A stretch of DNA of 64,000 bases from Sphingopyxis sp. JAI128 (GTDB lineage Bacteria > Pseudomonadota > Alphaproteobacteria > Sphingomonadales > Sphingomonadaceae): positions 1 to 64,000 of the forward strand of contig NZ_JACHDA010000002.1 in the NCBI RefSeq assembly GCF_014207235.1, read 5' to 3'. The notes under the pieces are model-generated. The model did no database searches, was not told where the DNA came from, and saw only the letters and a program-made list of their open reading frames with translations. This document shows positions 1 through 8,270 of this stretch, in pieces; within the stretch, counting starts at the first letter, position 1; each line of letters opens with the position of its first letter. A program made the translations under genes and the position numbers.

Positions 1-3000
1 CCGACAAATCCCCGCGACCCATGACTGCTCCTCAAAAAGCAGTCTTGAATCAGACGCAGCCCGCTTTGGGAATCCCTTTTGTCAACACGGCCTAGAACTG
101 GAATTCCACAGATTACGCCGTCAACCGTTTCGCTAATTAACTCCGGGACGTCTTCAAAGAGCACTTCGCCAGGAGTTCTGCATTGGAATCCGTAGTCCCG
201 ACACAAATCTTGCCTCATTAGTCCTCGCACTGAATCAAAAATGCGGTCGGGAGATAGGCATATCCATTGTCCAGGGCATAAGGCGTTAACAACCCACGGT
301 TCGTCATCAACGCAATCGTTACCAACGCAATCAATTTTCAATCCCGACGGGTCGACAAAATTCACCGGATCCGAGCCTACATAATTATACCAATTCATCC
401 CGTCCTGGTATCCGATCGGATCGGTCTGCATGAATCGCCCGAGCGTCGGCGAGTAGATGCGCGCCTTGTAATACCACATGCCCAGCTCGGGCAGCCAGGT
501 CTGCCCGGTGTATCCGAACCGCCCGACATTGCCCGGCGCGGGGATGCCATATTCGTCATAGGCATTGATATTGATCGTCGCGCCCGCACTGTCGGTGATG
601 CTCACGACGCTGCCACGCTCGTCGGCCATCAGGAACCGGCGGGTCGTGCTATTGATCGCGCTGCCCTCATACCAAGCGATCGGGTTGTCGATGCCGGGAC
701 CATGGACATAGCGGCGCTGGACGGCGTTGCTGCCATTATATTCGGCGATCAGGTCGACGCCGTCATACTCGAACCGCGTCGTCGTGCCGCCTCCGACTGT
801 CTGATACAGCCGTCCGAGCGGGTCGTAGCCGAGCGTCGCGCTGGCGGGACCGGTCTTGAGCAGATTCTCCGATGTGTAGGTGAAGCTCCGGCTCCCGTCG
901 TTCGTCAGGTTGCCGCGCGCATCGTAGGTGTAGCCGAACCCACCGGCATTCATGATACGGTTGAGCCCGTCGGCGACATAGGTCCGGTCGACATTGTAAT
1001 GCGCCTGCCAGGCATAAGCGTCGTTGCTCCGCGCAACGCTCTGGATCTGGCTTGCGGGATTATAGGTGAACGTCTGCGTCAGGTCGTGCGTCGTCGCGCT
1101 GCCGCCGAGGTTGTTGGTCAACGTGCTCAGCCGCTGGCTCGCGTCATAGCCGAAGCTCTGCACGCTGCCGTTACCGAAGGTCACGCTCGATGCGCGCCCG
1201 AGATTGTCATAGGCGTAGGCCGCGAGCACGCCGACCCCGCTCGTGGCACCATTCTCGCGGATCTTGGTGACATTGCCGGCGGTGTCATAATCATAGTTGA
1301 TCGTCAACACGCCGCCGGGATAGCTCATCGTCAGCCGCCGGCTTGCGGCGTCATAGGTGTAGCCGATCGTCCCCTGCGGACCGGTCTGGCTCGTCAGGCG
1401 GCCAAGCGCATCCTGCACGAAGCCCAGGCTGTAGGTTCCCTGGGTGGCTCCCGTCGCGCGGCCCATCAGGTCGTAGCTGTAGCTGACGTCGGTCTCGCCG
1501 GTTGGCAGGTCCTTTCCGGTCATCCGCCCGAGATCGTCGTAGCTGTAGCCGATTGTCGTCCCGTCGCGGAGGCGTCGCTGCGTCACGCTGCTGCGCGCGT
1601 CATAGGTCAGCCCTTCATAATCGCCCGTATTGCTGCTGTTCGCGCCCTTCGTCGTCACCGGATATTGGGTTTGCGCCAGCCGGTCGAATCCGTCGTAGAC
1701 ATAGGTGGTGCGATTGGTCTCTGCGTCGATCACATAATTTACGCGGCCATTGGCGGTATAGGCCGTGCGAACCTCATCGGCGGCAACTGCCGTGCCCACG
1801 GCGCTTTCGACCTTGGTCACGCGGCCAAGGCTGTCATAGCTGTTGCGGCTGATCCGGTCGGGGCCATAGGTCGTCGATGTCGTGGCCGCCGTGCAGGCGC
1901 TCGTCGGCAGCGAACCCCAGGTCGCCGGGTTCATGCGAAGCGCGGTGCACTCGAGGCGGTTCTTGCTGTCATAGCTGTGCTGGACGACACTCACCGCACC
2001 CGACGTGCCCGAGACGACGACCTTCGTCTTGTTGCCTGCCGAGTTGAACGTCGTGTCGAGGGTCTGGAAGACGGTCATCGCATCGAGCGCCGTCGCGGTC
2101 GCGGCCGTGACCGTACCGACTTCGGTCTTGATGATGCGACTCATCGCATCGAACGTATAGCGTTCGGCGCCTCGCGGACGACTGCCCGCGCCATCGGGAT
2201 CGGGACCGATCGCCCCGCGTCGACGGTCTTTGTCGTCGTAGATATAGGTCGTCGTGTCGTCGGTGCCTGCAAGCGGTCCGTCGATCGTCGACAGATTGCC
2301 GCGCGCGTCATAGCCATAGGCGATCGACGAGCTGATCGCGCCGTCGCCTGAAGCCGTCGTCATCTTCGTTGGCTGCAGGTTCGGCGTATTATATTCGATC
2401 GTGACCTTGGTTTCGTTCGCGGTGCCGGCGCAGGTGGCAGCGGTAGCGCATGTCGTGATCGTCGTCGGCTTATATTTGGGCGTCGGATAGTTCACGAGCG
2501 CGCCGCTGAAGTTCTTATATTTAGCGTATAGCGCCGTGTAGCTGTAGTTGATCTCGGGCCGCGTTCCCGTCTCGCTACCCGCCGCGTCGGCGGTCGGCGA
2601 CGGAAGCTGGATGCGCGTCACCTGGCCGTGCGTGGTATTATAGGTGTAGTCGGTGCGATTGCCGAGCGGGTCGAGCACATAGTTGGGCTGGTTGCATTTG
2701 ACCGCGCTGCTGCACGTCGCGTCGTAGTTGGCGGTCGTCACGATATCCGAGAGACCGCTGCCCGACTTGGCAACAAGTCGCGTTTCGGTGATGTTGCCGC
2801 GGCTGTCATAGGTGTAGTTGACGTAGTTGCCCTCGGGCTCGGTGGTTCGCGTCAGACGGCCCTTTGTGTCATAGGTTTTCGTCGTCGTATTGCTCGCGGC
2901 ATTTTCGATCGTTCCTGGCTGACCCTGCGACGGGTTCGTCGTGACCGTGCCGCCCCCGGTCGGGCCGCCGCTGATATCGACCACATCGTTCCCGCCGCTC

Positions 3001-4032
3001 GTCGACCAGGTGTAATTTTTGGTGACGCCGTCCCTCGTAACCGAAGCAACCTTGTTGCTGGTATAATAGGTGATCGTCGTCGAGGCGGTGCTATCGGTCG
3101 GCTTCTTGATCGAGGTCATCCGGTAACTGGCGTCGAAGGTGAACGTCCAGGTGCCGCCGTTGCTGTCCACCACCTGCTGCGTGCCGCTGACCGGCTCGGT
3201 ATAGGTCGCATTGGGCCAGCTGCCCGTGCAGCTTCCGGGGACGCAATATTCGATGGCGGTGTTGACCAGCGTCACCTCGCCGTTCGACACATCGAGGCGA
3301 TAGCCCGATTGGTCGCTGACGGCCGCCAGCGCGTAGCCGACATTGCATTGCCAACCCTGATCGAGCGGGCCGTTGTTGTACATGTCGCAGGTGGTCGACG
3401 CCTCGTTCCAGACGAGATCGAGCTTTTCCTTGCCCGGCTCGGTGATCGACACCGGCACCGCGCACTGCTTGTTACCTGCCGGTGTGCGCTTGATATAGGT
3501 GGTGATCTTGCACGCGCCGCGAGGACCCGTGATCGTATATTGCTTCGGATAACTGTCGTCCGGCGCCACCGCCTGCGGGCCGACGACATTAGACGGTCAC
3601 CGTCCCGTCAGACGAGGTATAGGTATAGACCGGAAAGCCGCCGACGAAGGTCCGCACGAGGGTCGCGCCATTGCCTTTCGCCGACACCCAGGTGCTGCCT
3701 GACAGGGTGAAGCTTTCGGACACGCCGCCGCGCGTGATGCTAATGAAGCTGCCGTCCTGATAGAGGCTGCCGCTGTAATTGTCCTTCCAGCCGGCCCGCG
3801 TCCATGTGCGCGCATAGGAGAGGCCCGTCGAGCCGGGGTTTCCGGCCACATCGACCATCGAGAAGTTGAACGTCCCGGTCGACACATCGACGCCGAATTC
3901 ATCGACATTGCGATAAGGTGTCGGCTCGTTGGCGACTTGTGCCGATGCAGAGGGAACCATGATCGTCGCGTCAAGAAACACCAGCAACGCCGCACAGAAT
4001 TTGCGAAGAACCGAAGCGCCCAAAATCCGCAT
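1..4032 (-). pseudogene. RHS/YD-repeat protein, frameshifted and cut by the window edge
   Basis: A large secreted RHS-type repeat protein read on the minus strand. It starts at an ATG behind a G-rich ribosome site and has an N-terminal signal peptide (hydrophobic run, then SASAQ). Dozens of YD repeats (xxYDxxGRLT, TYDSRGNIT) follow. The RHS core motif (LGRFMQTDPIGY ... NYVGSDP ... VDPSGL) falls at about 480-339. After VDPSGL a variable C-terminal tip, clearly AT-richer, stays open to position 1, so at least 112 tip codons are present and the end is missing. The frame changes inside 3589-3599: the upstream frame meets TAA at 3591-3589, and the downstream frame is open only after a TGA at 3599-3597. 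Dropping one base in this window restores a continuous protein. It could be a pseudogene, a sequence error or a +1 shift site. Such proteins often deliver C-terminal toxins; the tip here was not recognised. Confidence 0.85.
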
Positions 4033-5487
4033 GAAAATCCCCCCGATACAGCCCCAAAAGTTCGGCGCCCACGCGCCGAGGCGGATCAGGGCGGAGGATT
4101 GGGCGGCGCTGCCGACCGCCAGCGTCTCGCCCATCACAATGGGGAGAATGCTCATCACCGCGTCATCGGACAGCGCGAGCAACCGGACGAACAGCCCGGC
4201 GACACCATGATCGCCATCATAGCCGCCAACCACGGTGGGCGTCTCGGGATCGAAGCCGAGCGTGGCCAGGACCTCCCGGCGCTTCGCATCGAACGCCGCC
4301 TCGCTCGCCGACACCTCGACGCTCTCGGCAATCGCATCGCTCGCCGCGCGCTGCCGTTCGACATCGACCCGCCATAGCGGCGACCCGACGATGGCATGGG
4401 CCACCATCAAGCGCAGCGCCACGCCCGGTTCGGACAAGACCGATGCGCGCACGGCGGCATGGCGGTGGAGATCGATATAGTTGCCAAGCGCGGCACTGAC
4501 CTCGGGACGCACCGGCTTGGGCGTGTCGGCACCCGGCTCACCCTTGGCCCGCTGTCGCGCTTCCTTCATGGTGATATAGCCCTCGTGGAAGGCGACCTCG
4601 CCGCGATGGCTGACCGACACGAAAACCTTGCCGCCCTTCTTCTTGGGGCAATGGTCATGCTCCCAAGAATTGAAATAGGAGCCGCGGTCCATGATGACGA
4701 CCTCAGACCAGCCCGCCTCGCGATAGGCGTCGGCCCGATCATCGACCGCAACCATCTGTGCGGTCCAGAAATCGTCGGCACTGGCAAAATAGCGATCCTC
4801 GCCGAACAGGTCCGAAATGACGTCGCCGGTGTAATCGGCAAGGTCGAACATCGCGACCTTGGCCGCAATCGCACTGCCGCCGAACAGCCATGCCTTCAAC
4901 TGCGGGCCGGTGGGGGCGTGTTTCTCGGGACAATCGACCAATGCCAGCCACTCGCGCTGCTGCGCCTTCGATGCCAGCGTCAGATGCCGCATGGTGACGG
5001 CTTCGATCTTCTCGGCCCGATAAAGGTTGCGGATGCGGGGCAGCAAATTGCCGATGGCCAGCGTCCGCTTGACCTGCAAGCTGGTCAGCCCAAAGGTCAG
5101 GCCGACCGCCTCGATGCTCCGGCCCTCGCGGACAAGCCGGGTGAAGGCTTCACAGCGGTTCACCTCGTCGGGGTCCAGACGGGCAATGTTCTCGATCAGC
5201 GACGCTTCAAGCGCCGCCGCGTCGTCTCCGGCTTCCATGACCGCACAGGGCAGCGGATCGATGCCGTCCTGCTCTTCGGCGACCGCGAGCCCCGCATGAT
5301 AGCGCCGCTTTCCCGCGACGATCTCATAGCTGCCGTCCTCCGCACCGGGCCTGACAATCAGCGGCACCAGAATGCCGCGCGCCCGGATTGACGGGAGAAT
5401 GTTGGTGAGGTCCGGCTTCTTTGTGACCCCGCGCATGTTGGCGGACGAAACCGAGAGGTTGGCGATGTCGATATGCTTGAGTTCCAT
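3589..5487 (-). CDS. ParB-like protein, C-terminally truncated and fused in frame to an RHS leader
   Basis: The first ~460 residues are a ParB/RepB-type protein. An N-terminal ParB nuclease-fold domain carries VRPG and GKRRYHA; then come LIENIARLDPDEVNRCEAF (the ParB box II-like segment), a helix-turn-helix region (LTSLQVKRTLAIGN) and a long plasmid-type C-terminal part. The ATG at 5487 has a clear AAGGAG six to eight bases upstream, which is preferred to the longer open frame reaching 5682. The ParB sequence stops resembling its family near 4100. The frame then runs without a stop through the RHS start at 4032 and its signal peptide to a TAA at 3589. ParB relatives of this type usually continue for another ~200 residues (from memory), so the gene looks broken by a rearrangement that placed the RHS gene behind it. 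Whether the fusion is translated as one 632-residue protein is unknown. Confidence 0.8.
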   Translation of the reverse strand: MELKHIDIANLSVSSANMRGVTKKPDLTNILPSIRARGILVPLIVRPGAEDGSYEIVAGKRRYHAGLAVAEEQDGIDPLPCAVMEAGDDAAALEASLIENIARLDPDEVNRCEAFTRLVREGRSIEAVGLTFGLTSLQVKRTLAIGNLLPRIRNLYRAEKIEAVTMRHLTLASKAQQREWLALVDCPEKHAPTGPQLKAWLFGGSAIAAKVAMFDLADYTGDVISDLFGEDRYFASADDFWTAQMVAVDDRADAYREAGWSEVVIMDRGSYFNSWEHDHCPKKKGGKVFVSVSHRGEVAFHEGYITMKEARQRAKGEPGADTPKPVRPEVSAALGNYIDLHRHAAVRASVLSEPGVALRLMVAHAIVGSPLWRVDVERQRAASDAIAESVEVSASEAAFDAKRREVLATLGFDPETPTVVGGYDGDHGVAGLFVRLLALSDDAVMSILPIVMGETLAVGSAAQSSALIRLGAWAPNFWGCIGGIFMRILGASVLRKFCAALLVFLDATIMVPSASAQVANEPTPYRNVDEFGVDVSTGTFNFSMVDVAGNPGSTGLSYARTWTRAGWKDNYSGSLYQDGSFISITRGGVSESFTLSGSTWVSAKGNGATLVRTFVGGFPVYTYTSSDGTVTV

Positions 5488-5938
5488 GATGTCTCTCCTT
5501 TGCTCTTCCAAACCACCGCAGCCCCGGCTGAGCGGGGTGGGCGGCGAGAGCGACCGGTGAGGTCCGCCATCAAGGCAGGGCGCACCGCAGGCCGAAATGC
5601 AATGGAGGACCCTGTAGGGGTTGCGCGCTGCCGGGCGGTCTTCAGAGGAGAGCGACGACCACCCCGCACGGCCGGAGGCCAACGCCAGCGCGCGTCAGCG
5701 CGATGACCTTCGGGACGGAGCTAGGCTCCGGCCCCGCGTCAGCGATCGTCACGGCGAAGCCGACGAGACGATGCGCAGCAGCGGCTCGGTGGAGCGCAGC
5801 GGAATGGAGCGTGGCCGCCGTAGGCGGGACGCTCGGTTTCTTACGCGCAAGCTGCTAGTCTATACGGCGGGTTTGGACGCATTTTTTCTCGACTTACGAT
5901 CAGTGCTGTGCTGCCTTCCGTAAATCGCGGGAGGTAAA
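5488..5938. other. Gene-free leader region between divergent genes
   Basis: About 450 bases separate the minus-strand ParB-like gene from the plus-strand gene at 5939. I see no credible coding frame; open frames here have no family resemblance and no ribosome site. A small hairpin (CCCCG/CGGGG, 5522-5526 with 5533-5537) sits upstream of the ParB-like gene. The last 100 bases become AT-richer and probably hold the promoter for the 5939 gene. Confidence 0.5.
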
Positions 5939-6934
5939 ATGACGAAAGCAACCATTCAATATCGCCAACTCAAGCTCGATGGACTTTGGCCGGAAGCCGA
6001 TCTGAAGGCGATGGTCGTCGATGTATTGAGGCGCCGCGCTTGGGCCGACAATGCCAAAACTCGCATAATTGATCTCGATCAGGACCAAAGCTACGTCATT
6101 CTAAACAAGCTTTCTGATCCCGCAACATGGGACGGCCCGGTATTCGCGGGCCAGCTGATCCAGCTTCAGGCCGGAACTGACGTGCATGCGGTACTACAGT
6201 CACTCGAAGAAGATACCGCAGAATATGTTGTGCAGAATCTGAACGTCGGCGAGGCCGTCCGGGTGCTGAAAGGCGCACTGTACTTCGTGGCGGTCGGAAA
6301 TCACGTCGGCCTTATCGAGGGCCAACAGGTTCGTGGACGCACGCTGGAACGATACCTCACAGCCCTTCTTCAGCGCGCGGAGGAAATCGAGCCCGGGCAG
6401 GCCATAATTCTCAACGGCAAATTTGTTGCCGGTGACGGGAAGGAATTGTCGGAGTCCAGCGAGATTCAAGTGTCCGCTGCTCCCACCGATCGTCAGGGCG
6501 CGCGTAAGGAGCGCGCCGCCGAGCCGCGCGTCGAGCAACGCGAAGCAGCCGAAGCACGCGAACATGAACAAGCCACCGTCTTTGACATTCTGAGAATGCT
6601 TGGCTGGTCTGAGGAAGCGATCGAGAGTCTCGGCTCAGAGATACCAGACGATGGGTGGATCGAGGGCTTCTTCAAAGTCTTTATCAAGGAGCGCCGCCGT
6701 AAGAAGCCGATTTCCCGTGCGACAATCAATGAAGCGTTGCGTAACATCGATCCGGCAGATCTTGGTTTGCGAGGAGATGGGTCGGAGCGCGGCGGCATTG
6801 TAAAAATGTCGGTTCAGCGTGATATTCGGACGGCTGGCTCGCTATTGGACCCGGCGGATGCTATGGAACAGATTACGAACGCCCTTCGTGATTGGGCCAC
6901 GGCTGGGAAGATCGATTGCAACTTCGAAAGATAG
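5939..6934 (+). CDS. Unrecognised cytosolic protein of the accessory region, partner of the next gene
   Basis: A 331-residue soluble protein with no signal peptide; I do not recognise the family. The start is well supported by GGGAGGTAAA directly before the ATG. Three parts are visible: an N-terminal alpha/beta domain (about 1-170) with alternating short strands and helices; a strongly charged Arg/Glu/Ala-rich linker (about 175-205); and a C-terminal, mostly helical domain (about 206-331). The next gene begins inside the last ~40 bases of this one, so the two are very likely translated together and may work together. The position between a ParB/RHS block and a serine recombinase suggests cargo of a mobile island. 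A role in defence or stress sensing is only a guess from this architecture. Confidence 0.75.
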   Translation: MTKATIQYRQLKLDGLWPEADLKAMVVDVLRRRAWADNAKTRIIDLDQDQSYVILNKLSDPATWDGPVFAGQLIQLQAGTDVHAVLQSLEEDTAEYVVQNLNVGEAVRVLKGALYFVAVGNHVGLIEGQQVRGRTLERYLTALLQRAEEIEPGQAIILNGKFVAGDGKELSESSEIQVSAAPTDRQGARKERAAEPRVEQREAAEAREHEQATVFDILRMLGWSEEAIESLGSEIPDDGWIEGFFKVFIKERRRKKPISRATINEALRNIDPADLGLRGDGSERGGIVKMSVQRDIRTAGSLLDPADAMEQITNALRDWATAGKIDCNFER

Positions 6935-7503
6935 AGCGCTGGGTTCTGCCAGCGGCCTTGGCCGCGGGGGCTGCCTTGTCTCCTGGTGCGATCACGGACG
7001 ATGCTGCTCGTATGTTGGTGACTTTTCTCGGATTGGTGTCAGCAAGTATACTTCCTACCGTCTCGTTGCTGATCAACAGCATGACTGCGAGCGGGCGTTC
7101 CGTGATGGCCCTTGATGAACTCGAAGGCGAACTCCAGGCCGCGATGGACGGTTTGCTTTTGTTGTTCGGATGCGCGGCGGTGGTTGTTGTCGCTTTGGTT
7201 GCGCTTGCGACTCCACCGCCGTTGACCCTTACAAAGTTGCCTGCACTCACGGACCAGATATTGCCACGGCTTGGCCAAGCCGTCGTGGTCATGTTTTCGG
7301 CAATCATTCTCATCCGCGTAGGCCAGATACCCGCAGTTCTTCGCCGCTCCCTTGTCGTCCGGCATAAAATCGCGGTTGAAGAGGCGCGCCGCAAAACGCT
7401 GGAAAAGGCGCCAGCCGCTGGCGCAGGCCAGGAGATGTTCGGCACACATCCCGATTTCGGAAAAACTGTCCGCTTGGAAGAGCTCCCCGGCAAAGGCCAC
7501 TGA
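6892..7503 (+). CDS. Four-helix membrane protein overlapping its upstream partner
   Basis: An integral membrane protein of about 195-203 residues. Four hydrophobic segments fall at roughly 17-36, 41-61, 84-107 and 127-147, followed by a basic C-terminal cytosolic tail (VVRHK, EEARRK). The start is uncertain: TTG at 6892, or TTG at 6916 behind GGGAAG with better spacing. Either choice overlaps the preceding 331-codon gene, which implies translational coupling. No enzyme motif is visible. A soluble protein paired with a small multi-helix membrane protein is an arrangement known from several anti-phage modules, where the membrane part is the effector, but no sequence match to any named system was recognised. 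Confidence 0.75.
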   Translation: MGHGWEDRLQLRKIERWVLPAALAAGAALSPGAITDDAARMLVTFLGLVSASILPTVSLLINSMTASGRSVMALDELEGELQAAMDGLLLLFGCAAVVVVALVALATPPPLTLTKLPALTDQILPRLGQAVVVMFSAIILIRVGQIPAVLRRSLVVRHKIAVEEARRKTLEKAPAAGAGQEMFGTHPDFGKTVRLEELPGKGH

Positions 7504-7758
7504 AGGCCGTTCGAGTCGTATCCGGGGCGAAAGCATATTCTCAGCACCAGAACTGGCACCAAACGTCTTCGCTGGGACGGCATGGGAAAATTATTTCGCC
7601 CAAAAATTGCACGCCGGGAGCCGACCAGAAACGCCAAGAAACGACAGGACACGCCAGAGGCAGTTGGTACCATTTTTGGCACTCTTGCGCGATTTTTTCT
7701 GATCGCCAATTCTACACCCAGGGGAGCCCAACCGACGCCAGCCGATGGAGTAATTGCC

Positions 7759-7986
7759 ATGCCCGTCTCCGAAAGGATCATCCGCCTTCCGACCGTTCTC
7801 AATCGCACCGGACTGTCACGTTCCACCCTCTACCGTAAGATCTCCGAAGGCACCTTCCCAGCCCAGGTGCAGATCAGCGTCCATGGTGCCGGGTGGTGGG
7901 AGTCGGCCATCAATCGGTGGATCGCCGACCCGCCCGGCTACCGCGCCGAAAATGACAATCGGCCCATTGGCGATGGGCCGGTATGA
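7759..7986 (+). CDS. AlpA-family excision/transcription regulator
   Basis: A 75-residue MerR/excisionase-like DNA-binding protein of the AlpA family. The diagnostic stretch is RIIRLPTVLNRTGLSRSTLY followed by ISEGTFP and W-x-x-x-x-INRWI, the winged-helix recognition region. The start at 7759 is chosen because the family begins here and a GGAG lies ten bases upstream; the open frame extends to 7582 without any AlpA resemblance. The stop overlaps the next small gene as ATGA, and both precede a serine recombinase. AlpA proteins usually control excision or integrase expression of islands and prophages, which fits this position. The ~255 bases before it hold no other gene and probably contain its promoter. 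Confidence 0.85.
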   Translation: MPVSERIIRLPTVLNRTGLSRSTLYRKISEGTFPAQVQISVHGAGWWESAINRWIADPPGYRAENDNRPIGDGPV

Positions 7987-8162
7987 AAAAGGACCAAGCG
8001 CCGCGTTCGCGGCCGCTTACGGCCGCGAATGACAACTCTTCCGCGCTTCCTCCTGCGTCGGTTGACGCGGCCTTGACGCGCATCGCCGAGGCGATCGGAA
8101 GACACATCGCGCGCGAGCATATCGGCGCGCGAAAAGCCGCCAACGACAATGATCTTCCGTAA
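7983..8162 (+). CDS. Small conserved-looking protein downstream of AlpA
   Basis: A 59-residue frame that begins on the ATG overlapping the AlpA stop (ATGA) and ends at TAA 8160-8162. Residues 25-50 form an amphipathic helix (ASVDAALTRIAEAIG then RHIAREHIGARK) and the rest is polar. From memory, a short protein with an ALTRIAEAIGRH-like helix commonly follows AlpA in sphingomonad recombinase islands; its function is unknown to me. It may be an excision accessory factor or a recombinase modulator. Translational coupling to AlpA supports that it is real. Confidence 0.65.
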   Translation: MKKDQAPRSRPLTAANDNSSALPPASVDAALTRIAEAIGRHIAREHIGARKAANDNDLP

Positions 8163-8218
8163 ATATGCGAAGGCCCGCGAGCGTTGACCCTAAGGGCATG
8201 GCGCGCGAGACTGTCATA

Positions 8219-8254
8219 GTGGGGGCAAGCGGGCCGGTGTCCGCTTGCCCCCAC
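8219..8254 (+). promoter_or_regulatory. Perfect 14-bp hairpin just before the recombinase gene
   Basis: The inverted repeat GTGGGGGCAAGCGG (8219-8232) and its exact complement (8241-8254) enclose an eight-base loop. It ends a few bases before the ribosome site (AAAGGAAG) of the serine recombinase at 8271. There is no U-run, so it is not a standard terminator. It could limit translation or read-through from the AlpA operon, or be a protein-binding site. Confidence 0.6.
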
Positions 8255-8270
8255 TCCAAAGGAAGATGTC

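Noticed and set aside
702..2351. A 549-codon plus-strand open frame opposite the RHS gene
   Set aside because: It mirrors the YD repeats of the minus-strand RHS protein and has no domain, signal or ribosome site; high GC creates such antisense frames.
4396..5391. A 331-codon plus-strand open frame opposite the ParB-like gene
   Set aside because: The minus strand encodes a clear ParB-like protein here; the antisense frame lacks any recognisable motif.
5488..5938. Plasmid replication origin near the ParB-like gene
   Set aside because: No iterons, DnaA boxes or rep gene are visible; a single small hairpin is not enough.
6873..7826. A 317-codon minus-strand frame opposite the four-helix membrane protein
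   Set aside because: The product is rich in Arg/Ser/Pro without pattern, and crosses the intergenic gap; the plus-strand membrane protein is better supported.
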